Shown here: piece by piece, positions 24,182-35,209 of the stretch
How positions within the stretch are numbered: position 1 is the first letter of the stretch
Layout of the letters: the number at the start of each line of letters is the position of its first letter
Assembly: GCA_002102555.1 (NCBI GenBank)
Contig: MCFL01000004.1
Coordinates: 372,001-436,000, forward strand
DNA: 64,000 nt
Reading direction: 5' to 3'
DNA from: Catenaria anguillulae PL171
Lineage: Eukaryota; Blastocladiomycota; Blastocladiomycetes; Blastocladiales; Catenariaceae
Notes under the pieces: model-generated
The model's database searches: none
Seen by the model: only the letters and a program-made list of their open reading frames with translations
Told to the model about the DNA's origin: nothing
Position numbers and translations under genes: made by a program

Positions 24182-25331
24182 TCACCACCTGCACCCTGGT
24201 TTGTCCCACAGGTACTCTTCAAAGTTTTGTCCTGGTCCAAAGTGGCAATGCCAAAGCCCGACTTGTTGTCCATGACCGCGCTGACCAGAACCTAAGTAGG
24301 AAAACCGACTCGGAGTGAGTGCTCTGATCCGATGAGTAAAGTAGCCAAGTACATATGTACCTCCAAGCGCATCGAGGCAAAGCTTGGGGTTTGTGAAGGG
24401 CTTCCAGAAGCTGTCGCCAGATCCAGGGTCGCGGAAGTGAAACCATGCTTGAGCGCTTGATCCGTTGCTGAGGGGGACACAAGGAGGACACGAGTCCTTC
24501 AATGGTCAGATGGGGCGGCAAGGACCACACAGAATCAACAGCGTACGTACCATTTCCACCAGCGCACCCTTTGACCAGCAAAAGCATTCTGTGATACAAG
24601 GAAACATTGCGTGGAAGAGAAGTGAGTGTGCATCACAACTCGTGCTTGTGCTGACGGGAAAGGAACAACAACTTGACATACCCCACCTGGAACGTCCAAA
24701 CAATACCGCCAAGTGTCCGCAGTGATCCTATAGGCATACCGCCCAAACTGCCCGTCATCGACCATGTATGTTGAGACGTCGAAAAAGATCCTTTGGGCAC
24801 GCTCGTTTCCGTTGCAACCCCAGATTTGCGCCTCGGCCGTCTCGTCGTTCTGGCGACTTTGCTCGACGTCAAGGCACATGTTACCCCATCCGTCTGGGTT
24901 CTTGTGGAAAGGACGCAAGCAATATGGTGTTCCACGTGTTTCGCTACATATTTCAAGGATGTAGTTGAAACCGCTTAAATATGGAGACTTGATGCAAGCC
25001 AGGAAAAACAAAAGAACTCGAAAAAAACGGACAGAGAGGTGTGGCCCTCAGGCGCGCCACGTCTCGCTGTTGCCAATCCCGGTCCCGGTGTGGCGGTCGC
25101 CAGCGGGCTCTTTGCCTGCGGCGCGATAGTGATGCCAGCGACGGGGCGATTGCGTGCGTTGTCTCGGCCTTGATCCGCACTTGGCGCGGCGTCGTTGACG
25201 GTGACGTTGCCACCAGTTGGGGATGCCACGCCCAGACTGGTTTCGTCGCGGGCGGGGGCGGCGTGGACCAGTTGGACGATGAGCAAAGCAGCGATGGCGA
25301 GCAGCGCCATCAGCGAGGTAGGTTGACGCAT
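24182..25331 (-). CDS. Secreted beta-trefoil (ricin-B-fold) lectin A
   Basis: Five exons (25331-25033, 24973-24682, 24588-24551, 24467-24361, 24291-24182) give an intact 281-residue frame. A signal peptide (SLMALLAIAALLIVQLVHA) is followed by a Thr/Ala/Pro-rich segment, then the beta-trefoil. Its repeats show NMCLDVEQSRQ with AQIWGCNGNERAQRI, YCLDVPGG with QRVRWWKCNGSSAQAW, and LCLDALGG with QQVGLWHCHFGPGQN. These are the C-L-D-x-x-G and Q-x-W-like signatures of ricin-type carbohydrate-binding domains. Only the lectin fold is present; no catalytic chain is encoded. Likely an extracellular sugar-binding protein. It is the first of three tandem paralogues with matching intron positions. Confidence 0.85.
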
Positions 25332-25816
25332 GACGACGAGCGAGTGAGCACGGGCAGACGGTTGAGCAAAGGAAAAGAAGTAATGGTCTAGTATGAGAAG
25401 GAGCAACGGTCTAGTATGGCGTCTATGCGCTGTGCATTGCGTGAATGTGATGAGGTGATGTCGGAGCTCGTATGTGCAGACTACGGAGGGGGGCAGCACC
25501 TCGTATTTATCAACACGAGTCTTGTCGGCCGTTTCGACGCCAACGCCCATGCGGATACCAGCCTTACCGGGAATCCATCGCTCTGCTGACCTTAATTTAC
25601 AGCTGCGGACCGTGAAACCGATGGTGCGTGCGCATGCGTGTCGAAAGAAACGCTGCTTGTGTCACAAGATGTGTCTCAATCTCAAATGCATGGCTGATCA
25701 TGCAACGCCAAACGTGAGACAGCCACTGCTTTGCTGATCATTATTTGCATAGTTTTTGCATTCAGGTGTGCCGCATGGGACCTTGAAAATACACGAACAT
25801 TATCAGTCACAACATA
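25332..25816. other. Intergenic, promoter region of lectin A
   Basis: About 485 nt upstream of lectin A and downstream of lectin B. No gene recognised. Confidence 0.5.
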
Positions 25817-26988
25817 TCAACCGCACCAACCGTTATGCTCCCAACTACCCACCAAGACTGCTTGTTCTGGCCCATGGTGGCAACGATACAATCCAACGCG
25901 CTGCCCATTTCGCTTTTGGTTGTAACCTATGTATCAAGACCGCACCGTTGCCATTGGGATTGTAAATTGAGGGGAAGGTTGAATTTAGCAGCATTCCCAA
26001 GCGGACGAGATAAAGGATTTTGTGCATGGAGGGAGAGCGTACCACCCATAGCATCAAGACACAGTCTGTAGAGCTGGCCGTAAGGCGAGATAAATGTTTT
26101 GACTTCCCAGTAGTTCGGTCCAGCCTGGAGATGCCACATGTGCCACACTTGTGCCATTGAGCCGTTGCTAAACACGTGGGACAAGATGAAGTGAGGATGG
26201 AAATCAGTGTGGTTTGAGCGAGAAATCGAAGCAGTTGAGCACAAAAGCGTCTGAACGCACCACTCCCACCAACGAACTGTTTGACCAGAAAACTTGTCCT
26301 ACATGCCAAGTCAAAGAGTGAGCTGATCTCAGAAGTATTCATTATTGAAGTCAGATGGAATAAACAAAACGTACACCTCCCGGAACGTCCAAGCAATACT
26401 TGCCGTTCTCAGCTGAGATCGTGTACCAACCAATACTCAGTTCCGAGTTGGGATAGTTGGGGTGACCAAACGACTTGCCTTCATAAACGTGGTGGCCAAT
26501 GAACTTTTGAGCCTTTGCATTGCCGTAGCAACTCCACAGCTGTGCATCGGCTGTCCACCTTTTCTGACGGCTTTGCTCCACGTCCAAACACGCCGACCTG
26601 TCACTCGGCTGTCCAAAGGTCTGATAGAAATGAATGCAAAAAGGGAAGAAGCCGCTACGTGATGCATGTCCGGCACATATGGGTCATTATACATATGATA
26701 GATGTGGTGGATAGCAGCCGCAAGGACGTTGTCCAGGGGTCGAATTCAGAACATGTTAATGGCAAAGACGTACAATTCTTTATCGCCTCTCCTATTCCTG
26801 CGACCAGGAACGACCAACGGCGTCGCGTTGAGGGCGCGCATATCAATGGACGTGATGTGGCCGGCTTGCGAGACTGGAGCCGTGACGGGCACAGTCGAAT
26901 TGTCTCTAATGTGCACCGCACTGGCCATGGCCAGAGACGTCAGCAAACAGAGGAATGGGAGCACGAGGAGGAAAGCGCTTGTTTTCAT
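25817..26988 (-). CDS. Secreted beta-trefoil lectin B
   Basis: ATG at 26988 opens a signal peptide (AFLLVLPFLCLLTSLAMA). The beta-trefoil follows over several exons: CLDVEQSRQKRWTADAQLWS-type start, KYCLDVPGG, GQTVRWWECNGSMAQVW, LCLDAMGG and GQRVGLYRCHHGPEQ. Introns fall right after CLDVPGG, inside the W-[WC] codon before NGS, and inside the second Gly codon of the last CLD-GG, exactly as in lectins A and C. The last intron ends in ATAG with exon GTTACAACC, and the stop is at 25817. Some residues of the third repeat differ (LY in place of LW), so its sugar site may be weaker. The exon after the signal peptide is placed only approximately. Confidence 0.75.
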
Positions 26989-27775
26989 GGCAGTGGCGGT
27001 GGTTTGGTGCAAATTTGGAGGCATCGGCGAAGCCCAGTCAGGTTGGTACGAGAGGCCGAGAGGTTGCCTGGATGGAGGGCATGAATGGAATGACAGTGAA
27101 GAATAGAAAGTTGGAGGCCGTCGGGGCGTATAAATAAGAATCTCGAAAACGTGTGTGAACCTTGTCCATGCACGAGCACCTTTGTCCATTTTTGACATGG
27201 GTCGTCCTGTCCACGTTGGCCATGCTGGTTGTGAAACGGCGGTTGGCGCTGATGCCCATACGACGCCACCCACCAACAAGACAGCGCGTGAGTTAGCGAA
27301 TACTTGAAATTGGGTTGGTATGTTGCACTGTGAAAGCTGCAATCGTGGAACAGGAGCCTGAGACAGCCACACGCATCTCTGAGCGTTGCGAGGCTTCTTT
27401 GCAGTAGGTATTTATTTTCCGAAGCTCAACGACTTTCCTTACGATTCCCCTAGCCCATGTTCATGCAACTGAGGGTGCACATCCGCAGAAAAGCTGGGTT
27501 TGCGTGTCGGCACAACCCCAAGACATCAACTTGAATGTGAGACATCTGCCCTGTTGCTGATCACATGCCGCATGCAACCAACTGCTCGCTGGCATCGATG
27601 TCATACTACAAGCAATACTGACAGAGTTGGCCAGCTTTACATAAACGACACAAATGTCTACCAAAACAAAAAGAAACACAGACTCGAACCAACATCTCAT
27701 ACGCTACCGTTGAGGCCAATCCGGTGATTACTAAGACGAGACACGTGTAGGCACAGGACAAGCCAACCTACCCCC
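26989..27775. other. Intergenic, no gene recognised
   Basis: About 790 nt between lectins B and C. It contains the lectin B promoter side. A tRNA-like box pair on the minus strand near 27670-27720 was considered and rejected. Confidence 0.5.
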
Positions 27776-28920
27776 TCATGATGGCCTACGCTCGGCAGGC
27801 AGCGCTGTTCCACGAAAAGTCTTCAAGTTTTGCGCGGGTCCATAGTTGCAACTCCAAAGGCCGACATGTTGCCCGAACCTGCGCCCACCAGGTCCTGTGA
27901 AATTGCGTCGCTGTCAGGGTGTGGCACATCGACACTGAATCCTTCGTATGCCTGCATAGAAGTACGCACCTCCAAGCGCATCAAGGCAAAGCTGGTTGTT
28001 GACAGCAGGTTTCCAGTAGGTAACCCATGTGTAGAGAGCGGGGCCGTCAAGAGCAAAGAAATCCCAGGCTTGAGCAATCGATCCGTTGCTTGTATGAATA
28101 CAAAACCAAGAAAATGTAAGCAGCCAGTCGAACAAACGCAAAGCATAAAATAACATAGAAATGAGTGAAATCATACCAAGTCCACCAGCGAACCCGTTGC
28201 CCTTCAAAAGCGTTCTGCGTTCATTTGATGCTCGAGTAACAGATGAGACAAGCGAACAACACTTAAAAGGCACATGGAAACGGCGACTTGAACTGACGTA
28301 CCCCTCCTGGAACATCCAAGCACCAACGCCCATTGTCAGCAGTGATTTCCCAGTACTGCTGATGTTCGCGGGAAGCCGGAGATCGCCTCACTTTGAACAT
28401 TTGCGCCCGCTCGTTTCCGTTGCATCTCCAGATTTGAGCCTCGGCCGATTCGTGCGTTTGGCGACTTTGTTCGACATCAAGACACAGGTTGCACCACCCG
28501 TCCGGATTCTTGTGGAAAGGACGGAAACAGTAAGAATACTCCGGATACCTATGCACTCGCAGTTACGATGTCGGGCGGCTCATCAGTCGGCTGGCCCTTA
28601 GAACCGGCTTGGGTCAGGAGGGAGTCACAACAAAACATGATGGAAACGCACATTTGGTCGCTCCGCTCGCGTGTCCCACGCCCCGCAGACGCCGATTGAG
28701 GCGTTACCGTCGCCAATGGGCTTTTGGGTTGCTGGAAGGCGGTTACGACAGCCGTAGCGCGATCGCGCGTCCCAGTAATGTTATGGTTGACGGTGGCGTT
28801 GGTGCCATTCGGGGTACCCAAGGCCGAGTTGTCGTCGTCAGAGACTGGAGCCGCGTGCGCTTGGGCAATGAGCAAAGCCGCCAAGACGAGCAGTGCGATG
28901 AGCGAGATGTGTTGGCGCAT
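27776..28920 (-). CDS. Secreted beta-trefoil lectin C
   Basis: ATG at 28920 starts a signal peptide closely related to that of lectin A (SLIALLVLAALLIAQAHA). The following segment is Asn/Thr-rich with likely N-glycosylation sites (NGTNATVNHNITGT). Trefoil landmarks are CFRPFHKNPDGW, NLCLDVEQSRQ, EAQIWRCNGNERAQM, WCLDVPGG, GQRVRWWTCNGSIAQAW, LCLDALGG and GQHVGLWSCNYGPAQN, ending at 27776. Introns sit at the same codons as in A and B. A and C are the closest pair by eye, suggesting a recent tandem duplication. Likely extracellular carbohydrate binding. Confidence 0.8.
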
Positions 28921-29708
28921 GGTGAAGAGTGAGTCGGGACTTGCGATTGGGCCAAAGGAGCGAGTTCTATTATCTTTGTGGTTCCATTGAACGGGAATCA
29001 TGGGCGACTTGTGGCGATACTGAGTCCGTCGTCAGTGAGCGAGGGGAAGGGCGCTGACTTAATACGTGCCACACATTGGGCGTCCCGTCCTCGTGCGTGC
29101 ATGTGGGCCGAATGGGCAATCCAATATGTATAAACTAGCGGTGCTGGAGCCCATGCGAATTTTCCCACACCCCTTGTTGGCCATGAAACTTGTGCACCGT
29201 GCGCATGCGCAGAACAAGCGGGCTCTGTGTCAAGTTCGTGTGATGCTGGTCCAAGGGAAAAGAAGAAACAAGGTGAGACATCCGCCACGAAGACGATCAC
29301 ACGCTCCATGCATCCAGCTGCAGTGACTTGCTGGTCCCTATTTTAAATTAGTGTTATGAAATTGCTGGTCTTGCGCGCATCGACGGCCCACAGTCCGCGT
29401 TCAAGTCGTCTACTAAGTTTACATGGCAGAGCGCTCGGTGGATTGTGGATCGATGCAGGGCAATGGGCGGGGCTGGGGAACTAGAGTATTGATAACAACA
29501 GGAATCGCATCACAACAGAGAGCAAAGGATACAAATAATGACGAGCAGCAAGGGGCAAGCAAGGGTCACAACAGAGAAAGCAAAGCACTCGATCGACGAG
29601 TAGATGCAAAGAGAAGGAGAAAGCCCACAAAAGGGGGGTTGGGGAAGCAAAAAGCATCGAAACGAACAAGAAAATCTATCATATCACATAAGCCAACACT
29701 GGCATCAT
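28921..29708. other. Intergenic, no gene recognised
   Basis: About 790 nt: promoter side of lectin C and 3' side of the membrane-protein gene. Purine-rich plus-strand sequence at 29500-29690 suits a minus-strand 3' region. No gene seen. Confidence 0.5.
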
Positions 29709-31091
29709 CTAATACCCTTGCGGCCGGGGTCCCGACTGCTGCTGCTGCTGCTGCGCCTGGCCGCCCGTAAACAAATGCTGCTGATGCGCAGGAATGTAGG
29801 CATGCCCCGGTGCTGACGGTGACGTGGGCATGACGGCTGCCTGTTGGCCGCCATAATACCCGCTGCCTGCGGGACTCACCGACGATCCCGGGGGCGTGCC
29901 GCCTGCATAGTACACTTGACCGGCATTGGCAGCTGCGGCCGCATTCGGGTCAAGTGGGTACCCATTGGCATCCACGGCGTATCCGTTGGCATCTACGTAG
30001 GCGTATTGCGGTTGCGTTGCGGTTGCGGCGCGTACGGCTGTTGCTGCGCAGAAACAACCGGATTGCCATATGCATCGTACAGCTGCTGCTGGACGGGCAT
30101 GGTGACTGGATTTGCGGGCACCGTGACGATGGGCGGGGCGACATTGTGCCTGCGGGCATCATCATTGGCCCGCCAGCTACGGCACCGGCGCCACCGGCGG
30201 CCGCCGTGGGGTACTCGTGCGAGTCGTGCACCTCGACATACTCGATAATTCGTTGGTTGTCTTTTGAGGCAATGGTGATGCATTCATGGCCATGTTGGGC
30301 GGCGCTGTGGGCTTGGAAGCGGCGGCCCCAAACGTTGTGGGTGCAAATGGGCGCATGTGCGAGTTGGGGAAGTCGTCGTCTGCTTCGCGGCGCGACCGGC
30401 GGCGGGCAATAAAGGTGATGGCGAGCAGGACGGCCAGGGCGGCGCCGCCGAGACCAAGAATCAAACCGAGGACAGGCACGCCGTTCGAGTCCGAGTCGCC
30501 CGACTTGGACGAGTCCTGGGTCGATGTGGGCGTCGATGTGGTGGTGGATTCAGACGTGGTGGTCGCGGTGGCGGTGCGTGAGCGCGATGTCGTTGTCGAT
30601 GCCCGCGAACTGGTCGATGTGGACGACGCAGTGGTACTGGTTGACGAGGACGCTGACGAAGTGGTTGACGTGCGTGCCCGGCAAGTTCCGCTCACACACC
30701 CAAACCCAGGCAAGCACTGAGCATCGTCGCTGCCGCCAAGCGCCCCGCGGCACGATCCGCCCTCGCCACGCTTAGTCTCGCACGACAAGCCCGAGCAGAA
30801 CTTTGTGGGATCGGCATTGGAACACTGGGCATTTGTGAGGCAAGACGCAGGGATGCACACGCGGGTGTCTTCGGCACAGACTTGGCGGTTGATGATGCTG
30901 CCGCCGCAGTCCGAGTCTGCCTGGCATGAGCGGCCTTGGGCCGTGACAGCAGATGGGGCCAGCAGGAGGGTGAGGGCCAGAGTGGCGGCCAGGGCGGTGC
31001 GGAAGAGCCGCTTTGGCCGGAACGGTGATGAGGTTGACGAAGGCATGGTCGAATGGTCGTTGGATTGTTTCAAAGGTGTGGAGGTAAACAT
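29709..31091 (-). CDS. Cys-rich type I membrane protein with Gln-rich cytosolic tail
   Basis: ATG at 31091 (or 31046). A signal peptide (LAATLALTLLLAPSAVTAQ) is followed by a Cys-rich ectodomain of about 100 residues with regularly spaced pairs (CQADSDCGGS, CAEDTRVCIPASC, CSNADPTKFCSGLSC). A Ser/Thr-only stalk of about 60 residues leads to one transmembrane helix (VLGLILGLGGAALAVLLAIT), then a basic stop-transfer RRRSRR. The cytosolic tail is continued in other frames: RIIEYVEVHDSHEYPTAAA, PVTMPVQQQLYDAYGNPVV, YVDANGY repeats and a Q-run near the C-terminus at 29709. Frame changes near 30255, 30145 and 30010 separate these. The design resembles fungal cell-wall sensor or adhesion proteins. 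The family is not identified. Confidence 0.6.
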
Positions 31092-31958
31092 GAGGTCTAT
31101 GATGTCAAACTGAATGCAGAAGAGAGCAATGGTCTATTGGGCATGGGTTTGCATGGCAAATGGTGGGCAGACGGCACGCAGTCAGTCTCTGTCAGAATTC
31201 GAATGGAGCAGAGAGCAGAGGGCGGAGAGCAGAGGGCGGAGATTCCGTGGCTGCGAGACGATGAGCAAGGTGCAAAACGAGGTGATGAGCGACGACGAGA
31301 ACGAGAACGAGAAGGTGGGACGTTACCTTTCCTGCTGCACTCACTCAAACGGCTTCCGGCTTGACTTCAGAGGTTCCGTCACTTGAGCAACTCTGCCAAC
31401 ACTTTGGCTAATGGATGGTTGCTTTCGGGCCCGAGCTCTATTCACGGCTCTTGTCCAACAAAGGAGGGTGAATGGTAGCCAGCGAGGCTTTTCGCCCATG
31501 GAAGCGCTTACTGGAAATGCCAATCCTCATCGACGGCCGACGGGTGGCGCGCGGCCAGCATGGGCGGCGTCGTGTCAGCTGTCTCGCGCACCAGCCCACT
31601 TCCTTGACGTCTTCGCGGCCAGTCATGATTGATCGAGCCTCGAAAACGTGTCGAGCGAGTGCCTCTCCATTTCTTCTCTTGTTTTGAATATGGTACCCGT
31701 AGTATTATACAAGTATTATTCTGTATTCACCTGGCGACGACTTGGTCGGCATCTCATCGTCATTTTCATGCCAAGCACCTCCATCATTGCATCTCTCGTC
31801 AGGCGAGAGCAGAAAACCATCCAGAGCTGTAGGCAAGTTGTACAGTCTCATTCGACCGGAATCGTGTTGGATGCCGGATGGACCCGACGAAACGAGCAGT
31901 ACTGACCAAGAAGAAGAAAAATATACAATAAGTGATAGCCCTGCAAAAATCCCTCTCT
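31092..31958. other. Intergenic, no gene recognised
   Basis: About 870 nt. It contains short tandem GCAGAGGGCGGAGA-type units near 31213-31243 and a GACGAGAACGAGAACGAGAA run near 31294-31315. No gene supported. Confidence 0.5.
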
Positions 31959-32896
31959 CTACACCAACAACACGGCATTGATACACCCATCGTTCTCCGG
32001 GTTGTTTGTCACCTGCGCATACTTTCCCCACACCACCTTGCCCGACGTGGTCACCAACCCGAGCTCCGACACATTGACCTCGACAATGGTACCCTTTGTA
32101 ATCACGCCCAACTGTGTGTACAGGGGCGAATTTGGGTTCTTCTTGACGCCCAAGATGGGTAACTGGAATGTGGCTGCAAGTTCCGGGTGCGTGACGTTGG
32201 CCTTTTTGAAACGCAGAGCCATGGGCCGGATGAATCGCTCGTACTTGGGCGGTTTGCGCGTGAAGCCGTCGCCCACAAATGTCACCTTGGTCACCATGCG
32301 CTTCCATTGCTTGGCTACAGAAATGCGGGTGTGAATAAGTCAGAAACAACAACGATGGTTGAAGCCCATGGAAGAAAAAAAAAACATACTTTGCCGCTTG
32401 CCCGTCTTCAACACCTTGAACATCTCGTCCTCGGCAATGCCGCGCACCTTGGGCAAAGGCACGTTCCACTTTCCGGCCTTTTCCTTGCGCTTCTGCTTGA
32501 TCATGTTGGACAGCACCTTCGCATTGTTCTGCGACGACCGATCCAGCAAGTAAGCGGGCACGGCGCCGCCCGTGGGCTCTTGCGGTGTTGTTGTCTTTGC
32601 ATTCTTTTCCTCGTGTGCCTTGATGCTATTGAATCATGACAAAACCGGCGCAGGTCAGCGCACAGTACGGAATCCCAGCCAAACAAGGCAAACATGATGA
32701 CGAACGTCTTCTTCATCTCAATCTTTTCCGTGTGGCGCTTCTTGTTGTGCAACTTGGCCTTGAGGCCGTGCAGCTTTTGCGCAACGGCAGAGTTCTTGTG
32801 CACGAGACGGGCAGTGCGCTTGCGTTTGCGCTCGTCGTGGTCCATACGCCGGCCGTACCGGCGGATGGCCTCCTCAATGTACTCGTTCTGGGGCAT
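31959..32896 (-). CDS. NSA2: Ribosome biogenesis protein NSA2
   Basis: Nucleolar factor for 60S subunit maturation (27S rRNA processing). Exons 32896-32706, 32625-32390 and 32314-31959 with introns of 80 and 75 nt give 260 residues, the usual family length. The start is [20 protein letters not shown]; the middle has [20 protein letters not shown]; the end shows [39 protein letters not shown] and [20 protein letters not shown], all hallmark NSA2 stretches. Frame is intact. The first donor is the unusual GTTCGT. It diverges from CDK20 across 343 nt, so the two may share a promoter. Confidence 0.97.
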
Positions 32897-33239
32897 GGTG
32901 ACGTTGACGGTGGCTGAGTGGGGTCGCGGTGGCGCAAATGCAGATGGTTATGGGGATCGTGTATGCATGGATTACGAGGTATTGGTCCTCGTCGTCATTA
33001 CAGTGTGACTCGGCCGTCGTGCATCTCGGCCAGGGACCTCTGGGCCGCCAGTAAGAATGCATTTCGTGCTCATCAGCGTCACGTGACCCGTCACTGCGCT
33101 TTCGCGTCATGCTTTCTCCCTGTGATCTGTGATCGCCGACTCCCACTCTCGCCATGGCTGTTCAACAGTCTTTCTCTCCTTCGCACATCATGTCATGAAT
33201 ACTCACATGGCTCCCAATCAATGTTCATACGCTAGCAAG
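32897..33239. promoter_or_regulatory. Bidirectional intergenic region NSA2 / CDK20
   Basis: 343 nt between two divergent ATGs (32896 minus, 33240 plus), so both promoters must lie here. No clear TATA box at the expected spacing. Boundaries follow from the gene calls only. Confidence 0.5.
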
Positions 33240-34573
<1,334 letters not shown>

Positions 34574-35154
34574 GTGAGAGGTGTTGGTTAGCCGAAGCAA
34601 GACTGCTGTGCAGAAACGAATGGACATGATTCGGTCATGCGCATTGATGATGACACAAGTGCGTGTCACCTTTTGCTCCGCATTTTCGTTCTGAGCCAGC
34701 CACTTTACAGAGAGTGGGAACAAAGTCAGTCGAAAGGCGCAACCACGATGGAAGATGGCGCGACCAGCTCGAAGTGAGCGAGGCGCGTGGTCAGTGTGAG
34801 GAGCTCGAAGGGAGAGATGGCGACATGCTCACGTGCCCACAGTGGCTTTGACGGGCTGAGGACCATGATCTCGCTGATCAGAGTGGAGGATGCCTGTCTA
34901 GTTTTAGCGACACGACAAAGAGAGTCCGCACCGCCGGTTTCGGTCTTTGGCACTGCGTCCAAGGTGGTCGTGATCCCGTGGTGCATACCATGGCGACTGC
35001 TTGGGCAGGGGATGGCGAATTGTCGTCTCTCTTTGGGCAGCGCCTTGCCTTCTAGTTGACAATTGTACAGTACATACTAGGGTTCGTTTTCCATAAATGC
35101 TGTGGTGTGCCCCGCCCGTTCGCCCGTTGGTATCGCTCAGCGTCATTTCCATCG
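34574..35154. other. Intergenic, no gene recognised
   Basis: About 580 nt between CDK20 and the F-box/WD40 gene. No domain-bearing frame. Confidence 0.5.
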
Positions 35155-35197
35155 TTGACCTTGACCTTGACTGTGACCGTGACCGTGACCTTGACCC
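35155..35197 (+). repeat. GTGACC/TTGACC short tandem repeat upstream of F-box/WD40 ATG
   Basis: Six to seven imperfect copies of a TTGACC/GTGACC hexamer end 13 nt before the ATG at 35210, so they lie in the 5' leader or core promoter. The unit is six bases and a copy-number change would leave the coding frame untouched. Confidence 0.75.
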
Positions 35198-35209
35198 ACA
35201 TTTCTCACA

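Noticed and set aside
27640-27720. tRNA-like A-box and B-box on the minus strand followed by a T-run
   Set aside because: GGTTCGAGTCT and CAACGGTAGCG are present, but the gap between them is too short for an anticodon arm and no acceptor stem pairs.
24182-28920. Lectin genes as complete ricin-like two-chain proteins
   Set aside because: Only the carbohydrate-binding beta-trefoil is encoded; there is no N-glycosidase domain in or next to any of the three genes.
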